A stretch of DNA of 64,000 nt from Nitrospiraceae bacterium (GCA_013140715.1 JABFSG010000033.1:1-64000); one strand, 5' to 3'. Counted from the first letter of the stretch, positions 42,745 to 51,874 are shown. Numbers and translations: made by a program. The notes: generated by a model from the sequence alone, not told the origin.

Positions 42745-43779
42745 TTACGATGCCTCTCTTCTCTGCGGTTTCACGAAACAGTCGATCGTATGGTCGTCAA
42801 CCATCCCGACCGCCTGCATGTAGGCATAGACAATCGTGCTGCCGACAAACCGGAAGCCGCGCCTCTTGAGATCTTTCGATAGGGCATCGCTCTCAGGGGT
42901 TGTGGCCGGGACCTCAGCCATCGTCCGCCGGCGATTCACTTGCTGTTTTCCACCGACGAACTGCCAGACGTAGCGATCGAACGAACCGAACTCCCGTTGC
43001 ACCGCCAGAAATGCCTGCGCGTTAGTCACTGCTGAGTCGATCTTGAGCCGGTTGCGAATGATTCCTGGGTTCTTCAGTAGCGCGGCTTTCTTCCTCGCTG
43101 TAAATCGCGCCACCTTCTTTGGGTCGAAGTTTGCGAAGGCCTTCCGATAGCCTGACCGTTTCCGCAAAACGGTGTCCCACGTGAGCCCCGCCTGCGCGCC
43201 TTCGAGCAACAGCATCTCAAAATGCCGGCGATCACGATGCACCGGCTTGCCCCACTCCTGATCGTGATAGCGAACCATATGTGGCTTCTCCCCAGCCCAA
43301 CTACAGCGAGGCCTATCGTCGGATATCGAACGGCGGTGCCTGGTCAATGGTTTTCCCTCAACCTTCTCTCTCGGATCAATCGGAATCCACCATTTCGACT
43401 TCATACGGCTGAAGTCGGTCCGCGCATGACGCCGAAGGGCTCGCTTCGAGTCGAGCACGACAGGTCCTTGAGGTCCACGCCAAAACACCGCCCAATGCCA
43501 GAAAGCGCGACCTTGTTCTTCATGCCACTTGATGGCAAGCAATGCAAGATTCGGCAACGCCTCCCATGTGGTGAAGGGCACATCGGTTCGTGCCGACCGA
43601 AATCCATACTCCTTGAGCAACCTGCGGACATGGTCTGTCTCGGACCACAACCTTGGATCGTCGGCGGAGATGCCGAGCCGATTCGCCACATGCTTCGCCT
43701 GTGCATAGCTCACACCTGCGAGTGTAGCTATGCTTGCAATGCCGCACCCGGTCCGTTCGAGCTGTACCACCGGCTTCAT
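42745..43779 (-). CDS. tag: fusion of a C39-like peptidase domain and 3-methyladenine DNA glycosylase I
   Basis: 344 residues. Residues 1-~135 form a papain-like C39-type domain: C12 (ERTGCGIASIATLAG), H95 (FWHWAVFW) and D110 (VVLDSK) are a plausible catalytic triad, as in 'cysteine peptidase C39-like' proteins. Residues ~152-340 are Tag: CSWAGEKPHMVRYHDQEWG, LLEGAQAGLTW (catalytic-site glutamate E193) and DDHTIDCF. The zinc ligands C159, H172, H330 and C334 are all present, so base-excision activity should be intact. Ordinary Tag begins MSDDRPRCSW; here it reads ISDDRPRCSW, as if the Tag start codon became ATA after the two genes joined. Confidence 0.85.
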   Translation of the reverse strand: MKPVVQLERTGCGIASIATLAGVSYAQAKHVANRLGISADDPRLWSETDHVRRLLKEYGFRSARTDVPFTTWEALPNLALLAIKWHEEQGRAFWHWAVFWRGPQGPVVLDSKRALRRHARTDFSRMKSKWWIPIDPREKVEGKPLTRHRRSISDDRPRCSWAGEKPHMVRYHDQEWGKPVHRDRRHFEMLLLEGAQAGLTWDTVLRKRSGYRKAFANFDPKKVARFTARKKAALLKNPGIIRNRLKIDSAVTNAQAFLAVQREFGSFDRYVWQFVGGKQQVNRRRTMAEVPATTPESDALSKDLKRRGFRFVGSTIVYAYMQAVGMVDDHTIDCFVKPQRREAS

Positions 43780-43824
43780 ATCAGATCCTCTTTTAATTTC
43801 CGGCCGTCTGAGAGGCTGAGCCCT

Positions 43825-44373
43825 TCACGCTGATAGAACGCCCATGAATCGTTGAAGCAGGTCATACCCCTCGTTCCATTCACCATGCCCACTGTCGGCA
43901 TTGATGTGGCCGGCCTGGCCGATATCGACAAAGGTGCTCCCCCAAACCATCGCACAATGTTCGGCATAGCCCAGCGACCCGAGCGAGTCATTGGCGCTGG
44001 CGACCACAAAGCTCTGAAACGCGAACGGCACCATCGGCACCGGTGCAAATCCGCACGCCGTGGCAGGAAAGTTTGTGCTCTGCGGATCGGGCACCGCTAC
44101 GAGAAACGCGCCCTTCGGAACCAGCGCTGAACGTTGCGCCCAATGAGCCACCAGGAGACAGCCGAGGCTATGGGCCACCAGAACGGGTGGAGAAGAACAA
44201 GCCCGCACGGCGGCATCCAACGCACGAACCCAATTGTCACAGGCTGGACTGTTCCACTCTCCCAAATTCACACGTTGCCAATCAGGATGGCGCAGCTCCC
44301 AGAGCGTTTGCCAATGTTGCGTCCCGGAGTTGCCAATACCCGGCAGAACTAACACCGGTGTAACGACAGACAT
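43825..44373 (-). CDS. RBBP9/YdeN family alpha/beta hydrolase
   Basis: 182 residues. Starts MSVVTPVLVLPGIGNSGTQH; nucleophile serine in VAHSLGCLLVAH, catalytic histidine in GHINADSGHGEW and an acid in SANDSLGS. These features define the RBBP9/YdeN serine hydrolases, whose bacterial substrates are unknown. The ATG lies 1 nt after the methyltransferase stop, so the two are an operon. Confidence 0.9.
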   Translation of the reverse strand: MSVVTPVLVLPGIGNSGTQHWQTLWELRHPDWQRVNLGEWNSPACDNWVRALDAAVRACSSPPVLVAHSLGCLLVAHWAQRSALVPKGAFLVAVPDPQSTNFPATACGFAPVPMVPFAFQSFVVASANDSLGSLGYAEHCAMVWGSTFVDIGQAGHINADSGHGEWNEGYDLLQRFMGVLSA

Positions 44374-44374
44374 C

Positions 44375-45175
44375 TCATCCACCGGCCTTCCGACCACTCA
44401 CGGCGATTGTGGCGTAGTAGATGGCCCAGGTGTCCGGATCGTCTGCAAACCGGCAATACCGTTCGAGATCGGACTGGTCGACGACTCCTGTGGCCAGATA
44501 CTTCTCTCGCAATTGCTCTGTGGACATCTTCATCACCGTAGCCAGACCTGTCCCGCCAGCACAGAGCGGGACATCGTTCTCCACGGTGAGCCGTTGCAGC
44601 CCTCGCCGTTGCATCAAGGCAGGCAACTTCAGTCCCAGCGCGTAGTCCATTTTCAATCCCGTGTACATTTGTTCGATGGCTTGATTGACCTTTCGAAAAG
44701 ACAGCAATTCCTGCCCATTGCCGGTAATCCCATGTGACGCTGAAAAGTCAGGTTCCTCCAGGACAAGCCAACCTCCCGGCTTGAGGCTGTTGAACATCTT
44801 CTCTAACGCCGTCTCGTAGTCGGGAAGATGGATCAAGACGTATCGGGCATGAACCATATCGAACGATTGTTGCGGCAACTGAGCGGTACGAATATCGGCT
44901 TGCACAACACTCACATTCGGTCGCTCCGCTCCGCTGAGGAACTTCGGATCGAGGTCCACCGCCACGACCTGACCCGTCGGACCAACCACCTCGCTCATCC
45001 AGGTCATAATCGAACCAGCGCCTGGCCCGACTTCCAGACAACGCCAACCAGTTTGTAGACCAGCGGCCAGGAGCCGTCTCCTGCTCGCAGGATCGAATAC
45101 CTTCTCGATCATCCGAAGCCGTTCCAATTCCCATCGATCTTCAACTCGCTGAAAGACGTAGTCCGATTGGACCAT
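44375..45175 (-). CDS. class I SAM-dependent methyltransferase
   Basis: 266 residues. Motif I LEVGPGAGSIMTWMSE near residue 45, acidic motif II AVDLDPKF, VVQADIRTAQLPQQSFD, and GGWLVLEEPD. It has the UbiE/Methyltransf_11-like Rossmann fold plus a C-terminal helical substrate cap. Substrate unknown; small molecules are typical. The start at 45175 follows GAGG. Upstream lies an E repeat. Coupled to the RBBP9-type hydrolase. Confidence 0.87.
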   Translation of the reverse strand: MVQSDYVFQRVEDRWELERLRMIEKVFDPASRRRLLAAGLQTGWRCLEVGPGAGSIMTWMSEVVGPTGQVVAVDLDPKFLSGAERPNVSVVQADIRTAQLPQQSFDMVHARYVLIHLPDYETALEKMFNSLKPGGWLVLEEPDFSASHGITGNGQELLSFRKVNQAIEQMYTGLKMDYALGLKLPALMQRRGLQRLTVENDVPLCAGGTGLATVMKMSTEQLREKYLATGVVDQSDLERYCRFADDPDTWAIYYATIAVSGRKAGG

Positions 45176-45264
45176 GCCCGACCTCTTTCTCACACAGGTT
45201 AGAAAATCCGATCAGCCCAAAGAGCCAAGAAGTATAGACGACTACCCGGCAGGGAGAAAGACCA

Positions 45265-45362
45265 GGATGGCCCGGATGAGTCCCCCCCCTGCGCGCGTCC
45301 AACGAGGGCCTGCTGAGGCCGCGCGTTGCACGAGCACGGGGACCCACCGGGCCGGGCCATCC
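45265..45362. repeat. E-type hairpin repeat, standard core
   Basis: Arms GGATGGCCCGG (45265-45275) and CCGGGCCATCC (to 45362) are perfect complements, with a second paired block GTCCCC/GGGGAC. Core CTGCGCGCGTCCAACGAGGG ... GCCGCGCGTTGCACGAGCA. Confidence 0.8.
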
Positions 45363-45391
45363 CTCCCCTTGCTGAACGGCCTTTCTGAACA

Positions 45392-45476
45392 GCCTGCGAC
45401 GGCTTCTGAACGGAGCTGTGAGTATTCAAGCCTTGCGTTCCTGTCACGCTCAAGTAGTTTGTCAACACCCTGCTAG
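45392..45476. repeat. J-type intergenic repeat
   Basis: GCCTGCGACGGCTTCTGAAC ... CAAGCCTTGCG ... CACCCTGCTAGT matches the stretch at 57684-57770 almost word for word. Direct repeat with some internal pairing; it ends in the CCTGCTA word shared with F and H elements. Confidence 0.7.
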
Positions 45477-45508
45477 TAAACCGACAGAGTTCGGTGTAGC
45501 TTACCCCC

Positions 45509-45871
45509 ATGAAACTCTGCCCGTCATGCCGACAGGAACTCCCGGAAATCAGCCGCTACTGCTCTCAATGCGGCCAACGCCTCCATGCAGAACCGGTCGA
45601 ACTCCCTCCACCACCGCCACGCATCAATCCGAAACCGGGCCAACTGAACCTCGAGGTCATATACGGCATGGTGGCGATGCTGGCCCTCGCAATCCTCTTC
45701 CCACCCTGGGAAACCCCGCCGTCCAAGCCCCCTGAGTTTCTCGGCATGCATTTCATTCTCAGCCCACCGACCGCCGATGCCATCATGAGCCGACTCTTGC
45801 TGACGATCGAACTCGTCACCATCGCTATCGCAGGGCTCTACGGGGCTTTTCTGTTTCGAAATCGCTCATAA
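45509..45871 (+). CDS. zinc-ribbon membrane protein
   Basis: 120 residues. A zinc ribbon MKLCPSCRQEL ... YCSQCGQRL at the N-terminus, a proline-rich linker (VELPPPPPRINPKPGQ) and two hydrophobic segments (VIYGMVAMLALAILF and LLLTIELVTIAIAGLYGAFL). Function unknown; such proteins often sit near export machinery. It precedes the export operon by about 155 nt on the same strand, and may or may not belong to it. Confidence 0.75.
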   Translation: MKLCPSCRQELPEISRYCSQCGQRLHAEPVELPPPPPRINPKPGQLNLEVIYGMVAMLALAILFPPWETPPSKPPEFLGMHFILSPPTADAIMSRLLLTIELVTIAIAGLYGAFLFRNRS

Positions 45872-46027
45872 ATCCTCATAAAATAAGACCCTCTTCCTAA
45901 TACTCTGTCCCTCTCCTTCCAAGCATCGGTTGTTCTCCGACTCTCTCCATTGATTCAAGTTTCAACTCTATTCCGCCGAAACAGTAACGTCGCAGAAACC
46001 TTTCGCCAACGAGGATACTGGAAGTCA

Positions 46028-47563
46028 ATGGCCGAGTCACAGGTACGCACGCTGCTCTTGGTCTGCGCCCTGATGCTGATGACGAGTTGCATGGTGAAAC
46101 CGACAGTGCTGACAACGGGTGAGGTTCAGAATCGCGTGACTGCCGATCGTGAGATGCTCTCGCACGACTATGAGCCGATCACGAGGCCCATCAACCTCTA
46201 TGAGGCCATGGCTCGGGCCCTGCGATACAACTTGGATGCCAAGGTCAAAGCCATGCAGGCCGCGCTGGCCCATCAACAACTGAACGTGTCGAATTATGCC
46301 CTGCTTCCGCAACTAGCGGCCAATGCCGGTTATGACGGCCGCAACAATTTCAGCGCCAGTGCCGGACGCTCACTCGTTACCGGAAGGCAGCTCCTCGAAC
46401 CGTTCACCTCGATGGATAAAAATATCTTCACCGGTAATCTTGCCCTGAGCTGGGACATCTTGGATTTCGGATTGTCCTATGTCCGCGCCAAGCAGGCGGG
46501 CGACAACATGTTGATCGCTGAAGAAGAGAAACGCCGCATTGCCGTCCGACTCCTGCAGGAAGTGCGGAGCGCCTACTGGAGAAGCGTGAGCGCGGAGCGC
46601 CTGTTACCACAAATTCAAGCCCTCGACTCGATGGTCGGAAAGGCCTTGTCTCAGGCTCAAGTAATCTACGACAAGAAGCTGCAGACCCCCTTGAGCCCGC
46701 TGAACTATCGCCGGGACATGCTGAATATTCAGCGAGAAGTGCAAAAACTGTATCGCGAGCTCGTCACGGCAAAGTTTCAGTTGGCCGCCCTGATGGGACT
46801 CCCGCCCGGCAGTCAGTTTCAGGTCGAACAGCTCAGCAGCCAAGAAACCGATCCGATCGTGAACCTGAACATCGAGGTTCTCGAGAAGCAGGCCTTGGTG
46901 TTTCGTCCTGAGCTACGAACCATCGACTATCAGAAACGTATCAATGCCAAAGAAGCGAAGGCTACGCTGCTTGAGCTGTTTCCCAGCATGAAACTGCAGT
47001 TCGGCGGCTATTACAACAGCAACAGCTTTCTTCTGTATCAGAACTGGCTGAATTACGCCGCACAGATCAGCTGGAACCTGCTCGGCGTCTTTCGCGTCCC
47101 TGCCAAGTATAAGGCGGTAGAGGCCCATGGCAAAGTCCTCGAAGCCCAAAGTATGGCGCTTACCATGACCATTATCACAGAGATCCATGTCGGGGCTGCG
47201 CAATTCCTCCTGGCCAAGGATGAGTTGAACAATGCCAAACAGTATCGCGAGACGCAGCACGCTATTACCGAACACACAAAAAACCTGTGGCTCACGAACA
47301 GCACGAACGATCTCACGCTCATGCGCGAAAAAATGAATCACATTCTGGCCGAGGCCCGCCTGGATGTTGCGCAAGCCGGAACCGAATCGGCCTACGCAAC
47401 CCTCCGGGCCGCAGTCGGAGAAGAAGCCGTTCCTCCGGCGATAGAGGGTCAGGACATCGCCGCTCTGACCGACGCCGTGCGGCGGCTCTGGGAACCGACC
47501 ATCTCAACAGACATCGGTCAAATAGAGAAAGAAGCAGCCCATGCGTCTCTGGTCGCCCGTTAA
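46028..47563 (+). CDS. TolC-like outer-membrane lipoprotein of the export operon
   Basis: 511 residues from the ATG at 46028. Lipobox LMTSC (cysteine ~22). Two efflux-protein repeats with the long helices of TolC/OprM proteins (YEAMARALRYNLDAKVKAMQ, YWRSVSAERLLPQIQALDSM, VFRPELRTIDYQKRINAKEA). Expected to form the outer-membrane channel for the adjacent adaptors. Its last 23 nt overlap the next gene, so the genes are translated together. Unrelated to cusC beyond family level. Confidence 0.88.
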   Translation: MAESQVRTLLLVCALMLMTSCMVKPTVLTTGEVQNRVTADREMLSHDYEPITRPINLYEAMARALRYNLDAKVKAMQAALAHQQLNVSNYALLPQLAANAGYDGRNNFSASAGRSLVTGRQLLEPFTSMDKNIFTGNLALSWDILDFGLSYVRAKQAGDNMLIAEEEKRRIAVRLLQEVRSAYWRSVSAERLLPQIQALDSMVGKALSQAQVIYDKKLQTPLSPLNYRRDMLNIQREVQKLYRELVTAKFQLAALMGLPPGSQFQVEQLSSQETDPIVNLNIEVLEKQALVFRPELRTIDYQKRINAKEAKATLLELFPSMKLQFGGYYNSNSFLLYQNWLNYAAQISWNLLGVFRVPAKYKAVEAHGKVLEAQSMALTMTIITEIHVGAAQFLLAKDELNNAKQYRETQHAITEHTKNLWLTNSTNDLTLMREKMNHILAEARLDVAQAGTESAYATLRAAVGEEAVPPAIEGQDIAALTDAVRRLWEPTISTDIGQIEKEAAHASLVAR

Positions 47564-48323
47564 CATCGCAAGCGCCATCGCCCTCGGAATCGCAACACTG
47601 ACCGCCCAGACCGGCTGGTCCAAAGGCGACCGGCCGGTCTATGCGATCAAGTCGGAGGGCGGAGTCATGCGCGGCGTGGTGAAAGCGGGAACCCAAGCCA
47701 TCCTCTATGCCCAAATTCAGGGTCGCGTCAACCAATTGCCCTACAAAGAAGGCCAGCGGTTCGAAAAGGGCCGGATGCTGGTGCAGATCGACTGCGACAA
47801 GTACCGGGCGGAACTGGCCGTGGCCCATGCGGAACATGAGGTCAAGGACAAGACCTACAAGAACAACCTCGAGCTGACCACGCTTGACGCCGTCAGTACG
47901 CTGGATTTGGGAATATCGGAAGCGGAGGCCAAGAAAGCCCTCGCCGCAATCAGAGTGGCCGAGGTAACCATCAAAGGCTGCCAAATCGTCGCACCCTTCG
48001 GCGGTCGTGTCGTCAGCGTCATCGTCAATGAATTCGAAAACGTGTTTCCCAACGACAAACTGATCAGCCTCCTGGACGACACCAGCCTGGAGATCGAACT
48101 GGTATTGCCGTCGTCCGCCCTCTCCTGGCTCAAACGCAAGTCGGCCTTCACATTTGTGGTGGACGAGACGAAACGCAGCTACGCGGCGAAGGTGATGGAG
48201 ATCGGCGCGACCGTCGATCCGGCCAGTCAAACCATCAAAGTGATCGGAGCCTTTGAAAAGTTGCCTCCGGAGGTGTTGTCCGGCATGAGCGGCACTGCAC
48301 AGTTCTCACTCTCACATCCTTAG
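47541..48323 (+). CDS. periplasmic adaptor (RND/HlyD-type membrane fusion protein)
   Basis: 260 residues. Signal-like N-terminus (VNIASAIALGIATLTAQTGW), lipoyl half-motifs GRVNQLPYKEGQRFEKGRML and CQIVAPFGGRVVSVIVNEFE flanking a short helical hairpin (residues ~95-140), then a beta barrel (GATVDPASQTIKVIGAFE). Shorter than normal adaptors because the last domain is missing. Bridges the inner-membrane component to the TolC-like channel. Overlaps the channel gene by 23 nt; the next gene begins 9 nt downstream. Confidence 0.87.
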   Translation: MRLWSPVNIASAIALGIATLTAQTGWSKGDRPVYAIKSEGGVMRGVVKAGTQAILYAQIQGRVNQLPYKEGQRFEKGRMLVQIDCDKYRAELAVAHAEHEVKDKTYKNNLELTTLDAVSTLDLGISEAEAKKALAAIRVAEVTIKGCQIVAPFGGRVVSVIVNEFENVFPNDKLISLLDDTSLEIELVLPSSALSWLKRKSAFTFVVDETKRSYAAKVMEIGATVDPASQTIKVIGAFEKLPPEVLSGMSGTAQFSLSHP

Positions 48324-48332
48324 AGCATTCAC

Positions 48333-49697
48333 GTGGCCACCACAACCGAACCGACCTCACAACAGATAACTACGCTAATCCATCTGGCGGCGCTGACGCA
48401 TCTCGAAGGGCAGATCCGTGCCGCGAAAACCGTACAGGAACTTCAATTTCTCTGCGTGAACGAAACACGCCGGCTCATCCCTTACGAACAGGCCTTCCTC
48501 CTCAGTTCCCCTGACCCCGGTACGGAACCATTCCACGTCGTCAGCGCTTCGAGTGTCGCGCTTGTCGATCGCGACGCGCCGATGATCCTCTGGCTCGAGG
48601 CCATGGGACGGGCGCTCCTGAAGAACCAGAACGCCGATGAGCCGATGATGGTGACAGAGGATCTGGCTCCGGAGGAACTACGCGAGGGGTGGCATGAATT
48701 TGTCAAAGGGCATGTCTTTTGGTGCCCCTTGAAACACCCGGACGAAACGGTGTTGGGCACCTGGTGGTTCGAACGAGACACCCCCTGGCAGGAGAACGAT
48801 GTCACGATCGTCCATCGGTTGGCCGGAAGTTATGCCTACGCATGGAAAGCCTTGTCGAAGAAAACACGGCACTGGTCGATGACCATCAAGAAACCGTCGG
48901 TTTGGTTGATTGCCGCCGCAATCGTTGCGGCGCTCTGCATACCGGTTCGGATGTCGGCCCTGGCGCCGGTCAAGGTCATGGCCAAAGATCCTGTCGTCGT
49001 GAGCGCCCCGATGGATGGTGTCATTGCAGACGTCTTCATTCCCCCCAATCAGACCGTGAAGGAAGGGCTGCCGCTCTTTCGCTATGAAGATATCAACCTG
49101 CGCAACCAGTTTCGCGTTGCAGAGAAGCAGCTGGCGATCGCCCAAGCTGAATACCAGCAAGCCGTTCAAGCAGGCTTCGTCGATCCCCAGCGAAAGGCGG
49201 ACGCGCCGTTGAAAGAGGCGGAGGCAGATTTGCGTCAGACCGAACTCGATTACGCGAAAGAAATGCTCGGCCAGGTGGACGTGACGGCCCTGAAGCAGGG
49301 CGTGCTGCTGTATTCGGACAAATCGGATTGGATCGGCCGCCCTGTCACGGTCGGGGAACGCATCATGGAAATCGCCGACCCCAAACGGATCGAATTGCGC
49401 ATCGAATTACCTGTTGCCGACGCCATTGTCCTCAAAGAAGGCGCGGAGGTCATGGCATTTCTGAACGCATTGCCGTTGGAATCGTTCACTGCCGCCGTCA
49501 CACATGCGAGCTACCACGCCGACGTATTACCGGGAGACATCCTGGCTTATCGTGTGACGGCCGAACTGGCACAGGCCGACCCCCGGATCCGAATCGGGTG
49601 GCAGGGCACAGCCAAGCTCTACGGAGAATGGGCGCCGTTGGCCTACTTGCTCTTACGGCATCCATTCATCGCCCTGCGCCAACGGATCGGCTACTAG
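48333..49697 (+). CDS. GAF-domain/HlyD-type adaptor hybrid
   Basis: 454 residues starting at GTG 48333. Residues ~15-180 read as a GAF-like sensor domain (VQELQFLCVNETRRLIPYEQ, FWCPLKHPDETVLGTWWFER). One membrane helix at ~192-212 (VWLIAAAIVAALCIPVRMSA) is followed by a HlyD-type adaptor (VVSAPMDGVIADVFIPPNQT; helical hairpin to ~300; VGERIMEIADPKRIELRIEL). Topology therefore puts GAF in the cytosol and the adaptor in the periplasm. This would let a cytosolic ligand control the export complex (inference). Separated by 2 nt from the next gene. Confidence 0.82.
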   Translation: MATTTEPTSQQITTLIHLAALTHLEGQIRAAKTVQELQFLCVNETRRLIPYEQAFLLSSPDPGTEPFHVVSASSVALVDRDAPMILWLEAMGRALLKNQNADEPMMVTEDLAPEELREGWHEFVKGHVFWCPLKHPDETVLGTWWFERDTPWQENDVTIVHRLAGSYAYAWKALSKKTRHWSMTIKKPSVWLIAAAIVAALCIPVRMSALAPVKVMAKDPVVVSAPMDGVIADVFIPPNQTVKEGLPLFRYEDINLRNQFRVAEKQLAIAQAEYQQAVQAGFVDPQRKADAPLKEAEADLRQTELDYAKEMLGQVDVTALKQGVLLYSDKSDWIGRPVTVGERIMEIADPKRIELRIELPVADAIVLKEGAEVMAFLNALPLESFTAAVTHASYHADVLPGDILAYRVTAELAQADPRIRIGWQGTAKLYGEWAPLAYLLLRHPFIALRQRIGY

Positions 49698-49699
49698 CC

Positions 49700-51835
49700 A
49701 TGGTCTCTCCTGCCGCCCCAGCCGCCGCAGAACACAAACTCCCTCCGCTGAGAGCCAATCTGCAATTCCTGCGAGGCGCGCCGACTCCGGACGGGGTACC
49801 GACCTGGACCATCGTCGATCCGATCCGCAACCGCTATTTCCAAATCGAATGGACCGCCTACCAGATGCTCCAACGGTGGGAGGCGGGAACCATCGAACAG
49901 CTCCACACAGCGATGACACGCGACACGACCTGCCGGATCGCACCGGAGGATGTCGAGGACTTCGTCAAGTTCCTCTATGCCAACAATCTGACGGAGCAAT
50001 CGGCCAGCGGAAAACATACGGACTATCTGGCGCAAGCAGAAGCAGGAAAACAGAACTGGCTCATGTGGCTCATCCACCACTACCTGTTCATCAAGATTCC
50101 GCTCGTTCACCCCCACCGGTTTCTCCAGTCGACCTTGCCGATCGTGGCACCCCTCTATAGCGCGGCAGCCAGCTGGATCTTCGGATCGATTGGCCTGGTT
50201 GGGCTGATCCTCGTCAGCCGCCAATGGGACACCTTCGCGTCGACGTTTCTCTATTTTTTCAGTTGGCACGGAGCCATCAGCTACAGTCTGTCGCTCTGTG
50301 CGGTGAAAGTCGTGCACGAGCTTGGACATGCCTATACCGCCACCCGCTTCGGCTGCCGGGTTCCTACGATCGGTGTGGCGTTCATGGTCATGATGCCGGT
50401 CCTCTACTCCGACGTATCCGACTCCTATCGCCTAACGTCGAAGCGAAAGCGCCTCTGGATTGCCGCAGCCGGTGTCGTCGCAGAATTGGGACTGGCATGT
50501 CTGGCGACGTTCTTGTGGGGATTCCTGCCGGAGGGCACGCTGCGCAGCATCGCCTTTGTCGTGGCCACGACCAGCCTGATCATGAGCCTCGCCGTGAATC
50601 TGAATCCCCTGATGCGCTTCGACGGATATTACTTGTTAGCGGATGGATTGGGCATTCCCAACTTACAGGATAGGGCCTTCTCCTTTGGACAATGGAAGCT
50701 GAGAGGATTGTTGTTCGGTCGCGCGACCGCACCGCCAGAGGCAGTCTCGGCAGGCATGCGCAACACCATGGTGACCTATGCCTGGGCAATCTGGTTGTAT
50801 CGGCTGATCCTCTTCACCGGTATCGCGGTGATGGTCTACCACCTCTTCTTCAAGGCCCTGGGTCTCGCCCTCTTCATGGTTGAGATCGTCTGGTTCATCG
50901 TCCTGCCGATCGTGCGGGAGGTGACGGGATGGTGGAACAATCGCTCCCTCTACGCGACAGCACCACGCGCTTGGATATCGGCCACAGTCCTCGGCACGAT
51001 CCTCTTGCTCGCCTGCATTCCGCTCCCAACACGCGTCTCCATTCCAGCCGTGCTCCATGCCTCGTCCTATGCCACGATCTTTGCGCCATCCCCGGGCCGC
51101 ATTCAGGAAGTCCGCATTCACAACGGACAACAGGTTCAAGCCGGAGAGGTGCTCATCATCTTGGGGAACCCTGAATTGGACAATGAAATGCACCTGGCAG
51201 AGACACGGGTGGCCATGTGGGACTATCGCCTGAGACGGCAAGCGGGCCATGTGGGAGATCGCATGCAGGCACAGGTGATCGCGGAGTCATTGAAGGCAGG
51301 GCTTGTCGAGTTGACCGGATTGGAGGCCAAGCGGAACAATCTGGGATTGAAAGCCCCGGTCACCGGAATCGTCCGAGACCATGAAGATTCGCTGCATCCT
51401 GGTCGATGGATCGGCACAACAGTCCCGGTTGCCTATATCGTCGACCCTGCCCACATCGAAGTCGAAGGCCTTGTCGCCGTGAATGAAATCGCCTACCTGG
51501 AGATAGGGCAATCTGCGCAATTCATTCCCACCGATCTGACTCGTCCCGCAGTCGACGCGAAAATCACGGAAATCGCCGAGATGGACGAGCGCGAATTTAC
51601 TGTGCCCTACCTGGCCTCCATCTATGGCGGCGACGTGCCGGTGCGCAAAGACGACAAGGGCCGGCTCAAGTCGGAGCTGTCGGTCTATCGAGTCCGGTTG
51701 AGTGTGACGGAGACGACACAAGGAATCGACCAAGCTGTCTCAGGCCATGTGCAGATCTCTGGACAATCGTCCAGCCTGGCACGACGGACGTGGGATCAAG
51801 TGGCCGCGGTCCTGATCAGAGAGAGCGGGTTCTAA
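49700..51835 (+). CDS. M50 site-2 protease fused to a HlyD-type adaptor
   Basis: 711 residues. Residues ~20-100 resemble a PqqD-like/winged-helix peptide-binding module (QIEWTAYQMLQRWEAGTIEQ). Multi-pass membrane part: HELGH at 206-210 binds zinc, and NLNPLMRFDGYYLLAD (300-315) gives the third ligand D308. After the last helices (~475-500) a periplasmic HlyD part follows (FAPSPGRIQEVRIHNGQQVQ; APVTGIVRDHEDSLHPGRWI). Such proteins are known from clusters with DUF4347/cadherin giants. I infer an intramembrane processing and handover role for the 1935-residue protein encoded next; no ATPase or RND pump accompanies it. Confidence 0.85.
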   Translation: MVSPAAPAAAEHKLPPLRANLQFLRGAPTPDGVPTWTIVDPIRNRYFQIEWTAYQMLQRWEAGTIEQLHTAMTRDTTCRIAPEDVEDFVKFLYANNLTEQSASGKHTDYLAQAEAGKQNWLMWLIHHYLFIKIPLVHPHRFLQSTLPIVAPLYSAAASWIFGSIGLVGLILVSRQWDTFASTFLYFFSWHGAISYSLSLCAVKVVHELGHAYTATRFGCRVPTIGVAFMVMMPVLYSDVSDSYRLTSKRKRLWIAAAGVVAELGLACLATFLWGFLPEGTLRSIAFVVATTSLIMSLAVNLNPLMRFDGYYLLADGLGIPNLQDRAFSFGQWKLRGLLFGRATAPPEAVSAGMRNTMVTYAWAIWLYRLILFTGIAVMVYHLFFKALGLALFMVEIVWFIVLPIVREVTGWWNNRSLYATAPRAWISATVLGTILLLACIPLPTRVSIPAVLHASSYATIFAPSPGRIQEVRIHNGQQVQAGEVLIILGNPELDNEMHLAETRVAMWDYRLRRQAGHVGDRMQAQVIAESLKAGLVELTGLEAKRNNLGLKAPVTGIVRDHEDSLHPGRWIGTTVPVAYIVDPAHIEVEGLVAVNEIAYLEIGQSAQFIPTDLTRPAVDAKITEIAEMDEREFTVPYLASIYGGDVPVRKDDKGRLKSELSVYRVRLSVTETTQGIDQAVSGHVQISGQSSSLARRTWDQVAAVLIRESGF

Positions 51836-51874
51836 AAGGGTACTGGCGTATGCACGGCTCATCGCGCTTTACCT

